From Oscillospiraceae bacterium (lineage in GTDB: Bacteria > Bacillota > Clostridia > Oscillospirales > CAG-272), in contig SVQP01000020.1 in the NCBI GenBank assembly GCA_015065285.1, positions 1 through 35,753 of the forward strand: a stretch of 35,753 nt of DNA, in the 5' to 3' direction. The notes below the pieces were generated by a model. The model was not told the origin of the DNA and made no database searches. It saw only the letters and a list, made by a program, of their open reading frames with translations. Position 1 is the stretch's first letter. The number at the start of each line of letters is the position of its first letter. Below are positions 32,197 to 35,753 of the stretch, in pieces. A program made the position numbers and the translations under genes.

Positions 32197-35100
32197 TCAG
32201 TAAAGCCCGCGGTACAGGGTCAGAAGCGTGTTCTCATCCACCGCCTTGTCCGCAAGCACCAGCAGATCATCCGAGCGGGTCACGGTCTTGCCGCAGTTCT
32301 CAAGAGCGGATGTAATATCCACGTACTCGACACCGTAGTGGTTGTAGGTCTCGCCGCTGACGGTCAGACCCATGACCTCGGTTGCGAATGCCTTGGGAAC
32401 ATAGAGGTGGTTCTCGTCACCAAAGAAGATCGCCTTGGTGGAAGATTCATCCAAACGCACCATCTTACCGTCCGCGAAGGCGTAGTAGGAACCGGCTTTG
32501 AGGACAATCATGTCCTCGGTCAGGGCAGCGGGAGTCTTGACCTCGGTCTCCTTGGTCGTGTAGCGGTAATTGAAGCGGTCATTGGGGGCGGCGTCGCCCA
32601 GGTCAATGAACTGCATGATGTCACCATCGTCCACAGAATTGTCTGCCCACTTGAAGTCGAAGGTATCGCCAAGGCCCAGAAGCTCGGCATCTACCTTAAT
32701 TTGAATGTAATTGCCGCTGACGGTATAGGTAGCAGAGCCGACCTCCTCCATCTCCCAAGAATTGTTCACGAACTTCTGGACGGAGCAGGTGTTGCCGTTC
32801 TGCGTGCGGTTGAGGACGAAATCGTAGCCGTACCAGCCCGTGGCGTAGTCGCAATCGGCGTTGATGTAGAGATTCATCCAATTGGTGCCGGAGGGAGCGG
32901 TGATATTCTCGGCGCACTCGGCGTAGAAGACCACGTCACTGCCGTTCTTGGACACCTTGGCCACCGTGAAGTCATTACGGCCGCTCTGGTTGGTATAGTG
33001 GTGATTACCCACGTAGGACATAGCGTCACGGTGGGCGGTATCACCCAGATAGTCACGGAACTCGGGACCTACGATATCCCACTGGGACTGAGGGTCATCC
33101 ATGTCGATGGGACGCTGACCGAAGGCGGCAAGGGGGGCGCGGCTACCCTTGTAGTCGCGGATGTTCTGCGCCATCTGGTAGTAGTAGTTATCGTTGTAAA
33201 GCCCCTTCACAGGCTCGATGTCACGGGAGTATTCGGGGTTGAAGGCGTCCACGTAGTAGTGCCTTGTCCATTTGTCGTCATTGGTGACCGTATAGGTGTT
33301 GGCGATGGTCTGACCGACGGCACCGCTCGCCTCCCAACGGCCTGCCCACCACTCGTTCCAGCCTACCAGCATGATAAGCCCGGGATCCTGCTCAATGGCG
33401 TAGTCGAACTGTTCCTCAAAGGCAATACCCAAGCCGGAGGTACCGTTATCTACCAGGTCGAAGCCGAAATTGCCGCCCCCGGGCTGACCACCGTTCTTGT
33501 AAGAGTAGCTGCGGCCCGCGTTGGTGCCGTAGCTGCCGTTTGCCCAGAAGCCGCTCATGACGATCATCTGCTCAAACTCTCCCGTTTCGGAGAAACCCTT
33601 ACCCTGAGGGTACATATCCGCCCAGGGCCAGCAGGCTTTGCCCTGAGTGCCGGTGTACCAGCTATCATTGGTGTTCGCCCAGCTACGACGAACCGTGAAG
33701 AACTCCTGTTGCTCCTTGGGGAGAGTGTTCAAGAGAGAATTGGGCATAAAGATCAGGGGCTTGCCGTTGTGCTTGAACCACAGATCCTCGTATCTGCCCG
33801 TGGAGTAGAGGTTATTCCAGAGCGCCTTGAAGGAGTTGGCGGCGATATCTCTTTCATCACCGCAATGGAAGCAGATCTGAGGGGTATCGTGACCCTCTGC
33901 CCGCATCTGCGACCAGACGCGGAGGATGGTCTCGTAGGTATTCTCGTAGGTGAGACCGTTGGTGGCATCCACGAAGATGAAGTCGATGCCCGCGGCCACC
34001 AGCTGATAGGTGTGCTTGCGGATGACCCACTCATCGTCGGAGCGGTAGTAGCCTAAATAAGGCTCTGCCCAGTAGTGGCCAAAGCCCAGCGGGCCTTGGG
34101 CTATGACGTCGATCAGGGCATCCTTGCCGCCCTCGTAGTAGGTCTTGGTGTGATCGTAGACCGTACTGTGGCCGCCGTGGATGTTGGGGTCGTGCCACAG
34201 GAAGTAGAAAATACCGACCTTCTTGTCGTTGACGGTGCCGTTATCGGTGCCCGTCACGCGGCCCACGTCATCCATGCTGACCCAGGTGTCGGACAGCACG
34301 TCCGTGGAATTCATCATGTTTGCGTTCTCAGCTGTCTCCTTGGGTCCTCCGATACCGGTTGCCTTGAAATCGGTAATGTAGACGCAGCCCGTGTTCATGT
34401 GGTGGAGCCAGATATTGAAGTAGCCTGCATCGGGGATGGTCACACCGCTGTCGGTCAGGGCAGGCTTGCTTTCCCCGGGGTGGTACATGGAGACGGTGTC
34501 CCCTTCCCACTTTACCTCTGCCAAAGCCACCTTTTTACCGCTGTCGTTTTGAGCATAGACCGTGATCATAGAGCCGCTGTCCTCCACCCAAAGCATACGC
34601 TCGGTCTTGAAGTCCACGCCCTTTTCCTTGATGGTCATATAGGAAGTCTGGGGCCACTCACCCGTGCGGATACCGATCTGTTTTTCCCGCAGGGCGATCC
34701 AGATTCCCCCCTTACCCGTGGCATCTCCGCCGGGGTTGGGGAGGCGCAGACCGATGTAGAGTGTGAACCAGGGTGCGCCCTCGTTCTTGCCCGTGATGTG
34801 CATCTTGGCTTCATAGGTGGCAGGGCTTCCTAGGCCATTATTGAGAGTCAAGGAACTGACCGTGGACTGACGCAGGGTCACCCGTGTCCCCTCTACGTCG
34901 GCTTCGCCGAGACTGAAGGCAGGGTCACCCGCGGAGAAGGTATAGGTGACGGTCTGGGGGGCAGAGCCGCCGCTGCCTGCAATGGTGCCGGATACCGAAA
35001 GATCGGTTGCGTCGGCTCCCTCGGGAGCTACGTAGTCCTCCCAGATCACGGGAGGCGTGGCCTCGACATCGGTCTCCCCATTGGTGCCCTCAGCGGTGGT

Positions 35101-35229
35101 ACCGCCGGGGGTAGTGGACGGGTCGGTGTCGGTGGGGTCACCGCTCCCTTGACAGGCCGCCAAGCAGCCCACGAAGGTGGAGATCATCAGCAAAAGAGCA
35201 ACGACTCGAAGAAACAGGTTTTTTTTCAT
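32197..35229 (-). CDS. surface lipoprotein with GH71/GH99-like barrel (paralogue 2)
   Basis: This 1010-residue lipoprotein has lipobox LAAC (C26), a T/G/D-rich linker and the same domain order as the protein of 20954-23977: jelly-roll sandwich, TIM-barrel-like region with WNEWWAGRW (E626), CBM9/DOMON-like sandwich, and copper-amine-oxidase-N-like final module ending TLYRGLY (paralogue: TLYRSLM). Long stretches agree, for example SDDEWVIRKH and AGIDF(I/F)(Y/V)VDATNG. I infer a surface glycanase of related but possibly different specificity. AAAGGAG precedes the ATG by seven bases. No promoter is evident in the 82 bases before it, so it may be read through from the EamA gene. Its nucleotide style differs from paralogue 1, suggesting separate origin rather than recent local duplication. 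Confidence 0.8.
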   Translation of the reverse strand: MKKNLFLRVVALLLMISTFVGCLAACQGSGDPTDTDPSTTPGGTTAEGTNGETDVEATPPVIWEDYVAPEGADATDLSVSGTIAGSGGSAPQTVTYTFSAGDPAFSLGEADVEGTRVTLRQSTVSSLTLNNGLGSPATYEAKMHITGKNEGAPWFTLYIGLRLPNPGGDATGKGGIWIALREKQIGIRTGEWPQTSYMTIKEKGVDFKTERMLWVEDSGSMITVYAQNDSGKKVALAEVKWEGDTVSMYHPGESKPALTDSGVTIPDAGYFNIWLHHMNTGCVYITDFKATGIGGPKETAENANMMNSTDVLSDTWVSMDDVGRVTGTDNGTVNDKKVGIFYFLWHDPNIHGGHSTVYDHTKTYYEGGKDALIDVIAQGPLGFGHYWAEPYLGYYRSDDEWVIRKHTYQLVAAGIDFIFVDATNGLTYENTYETILRVWSQMRAEGHDTPQICFHCGDERDIAANSFKALWNNLYSTGRYEDLWFKHNGKPLIFMPNSLLNTLPKEQQEFFTVRRSWANTNDSWYTGTQGKACWPWADMYPQGKGFSETGEFEQMIVMSGFWANGSYGTNAGRSYSYKNGGQPGGGNFGFDLVDNGTSGLGIAFEEQFDYAIEQDPGLIMLVGWNEWWAGRWEASGAVGQTIANTYTVTNDDKWTRHYYVDAFNPEYSRDIEPVKGLYNDNYYYQMAQNIRDYKGSRAPLAAFGQRPIDMDDPQSQWDIVGPEFRDYLGDTAHRDAMSYVGNHHYTNQSGRNDFTVAKVSKNGSDVVFYAECAENITAPSGTNWMNLYINADCDYATGWYGYDFVLNRTQNGNTCSVQKFVNNSWEMEEVGSATYTVSGNYIQIKVDAELLGLGDTFDFKWADNSVDDGDIMQFIDLGDAAPNDRFNYRYTTKETEVKTPAALTEDMIVLKAGSYYAFADGKMVRLDESSTKAIFFGDENHLYVPKAFATEVMGLTVSGETYNHYGVEYVDITSALENCGKTVTRSDDLLVLADKAVDENTLLTLYRGLY

Positions 35230-35291
35230 GCTTTTACTCCTTTCAGGGAACTTCGAAAAACGGGTTTCCCATGTTGAAATGTACGATTCAA

Positions 35292-35308
35292 CGGCTGATT
35301 ATCAGCCG
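35292..35308. other. short palindrome between the EamA and lipoprotein genes
   Basis: CGGCTGAT and ATCAGCCG frame a single T. It lies three bases past the EamA stop codon. No T-run follows on the minus strand, so at best it is a weak attenuator. Confidence 0.35.
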
Positions 35309-35311
35309 CTT

Positions 35312-35753
35312 TTATGCAAACGGATTGCACAAAAATACAACCGAAATAATACCGAAGGCCACACCAATCCATTGCTTTACGGAAAGCCGTTCCTTGAACA
35401 GCAGTACTGCCGCCAAGGTGGTAAGCACAAGACCTCCGCCATTGACAATCGGGAAAAAGATGGCGCTATCCATGACCCCCGAAAGATAGAGATTAAATTT
35501 GTTGTTTACAGCTACGCAAGCACCGTTTGTTACCATAATTCCAATCAAAAGCCAAATCAGCATTCTGCTCTTGTTTCGCTTTTCTTTCTCGTTTGTAGAT
35601 AGACCTTCGCGCCGTTTTTGCAACAGAGCGAAAATTGCGCAAAAGACTGCCGATGAGACAAAAGCGATGATCAAAAATGCGTTTAGCTCATTGCGGTATA
35701 CAGAGCTTTGGTGCACCTTCTGCATAACGCCGATACCGCCCGTTGCGGCAAAG
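35312..35753 (-). CDS. EamA/DMT-family transporter, C-terminal part (cut by window edge)
   Basis: This is a partial membrane protein. The frame is open to the right edge, and the residues before the first internal Met (FAATGGIGV) continue smoothly into MQKVHQSS, so the true start lies outside. At least four membrane segments are visible. The end, AVLLFKERLSVKQWIGVAFG followed by IISVVFL, is the typical last two helices of the drug/metabolite transporter superfamily (EamA). Members move small metabolites or amino acids. It lies 82 bases upstream of the second GH71/99-like lipoprotein gene on the same strand. The substrate is unknown. Confidence 0.8.
   Translation of the reverse strand, partial: FAATGGIGVMQKVHQSSVYRNELNAFLIIAFVSSAVFCAIFALLQKRREGLSTNEKEKRNKSRMLIWLLIGIMVTNGACVAVNNKFNLYLSGVMDSAIFFPIVNGGGLVLTTLAAVLLFKERLSVKQWIGVAFGIISVVFLCNPFA

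Noticed and set aside
1-35753. CRISPR array, prophage, insertion sequence with transposase, rRNA or tRNA gene
   Set aside because: No regularly spaced repeats, phage structural genes, DDE-type or serine/tyrosine recombinase proteins, or RNA gene signatures were seen on either strand.

Overview
The window looks like chromosomal DNA of a gut-type, spore-forming member of the Clostridia (Bacillota). This rests on strong AGGAGG-type ribosome sites, many near-consensus TTGACA/TATAAT promoters, lipobox lipoproteins, a SpoIIQ-like LytM protein behind a forespore-type (sigma-F/G) promoter, and several glycan-degrading enzymes. The species cannot be named from the sequence alone. No rRNA, tRNA, CRISPR array, integrase or transposase was found.

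Layout. 1-703 is non-coding and holds three degenerate copies of a dispersed repeat. 770-4282 (minus) is an operon of a nitroreductase and an ABC-2 type ATPase/permease pair. 4490-5245 (plus) is the SpoIIQ-like protein. 5354-6010 (minus) is a HAD phosphatase, divergent from typA (6195-8042). 8256-9848 is a lone asparagine-synthetase-like gene lying between the typA 3' end and a second, partial copy of that 3' end. 10013-11754 is a two-gene unit (sugar isomerase/epimerase-like and 2-hydroxyacid dehydrogenase). 11814-15502 (minus) encodes the two halves of a probable heterodimeric ABC exporter. 15503-16063 is non-coding, with a promoter, a terminator and an inverted-repeat element.

16064-35753 is a glycan-utilisation region. 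It holds two GH36 alpha-galactosidase-type enzymes (one fused to an NlpC/P60-like domain), a raffinose-synthase/Sip1-type GH36 relative, a GH43-like enzyme, two large paralogous lipoproteins with a GH71/GH99-like barrel, a lipoprotein tyrosine phosphatase, a Gfo/Idh/MocA oxidoreductase, an AraC regulator and a truncated EamA transporter at the right edge. The lipoproteins would work on the cell surface. The GH36 and GH43 proteins have no signal peptide and would work in the cytosol on imported oligosaccharides. No dedicated sugar importer is visible in the window.

The most unusual points are: (i) two single-gene insertions, the asparagine-synthetase-like gene behind typA and the raffinose-synthase-like gene behind the fused GH36. 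Each lies just after a complete host gene and just before a leftover fragment of that same gene's 3' end. (ii) The NlpC/P60-GH36 fusion. (iii) The long structured leader in front of one GH71/99-like lipoprotein gene.
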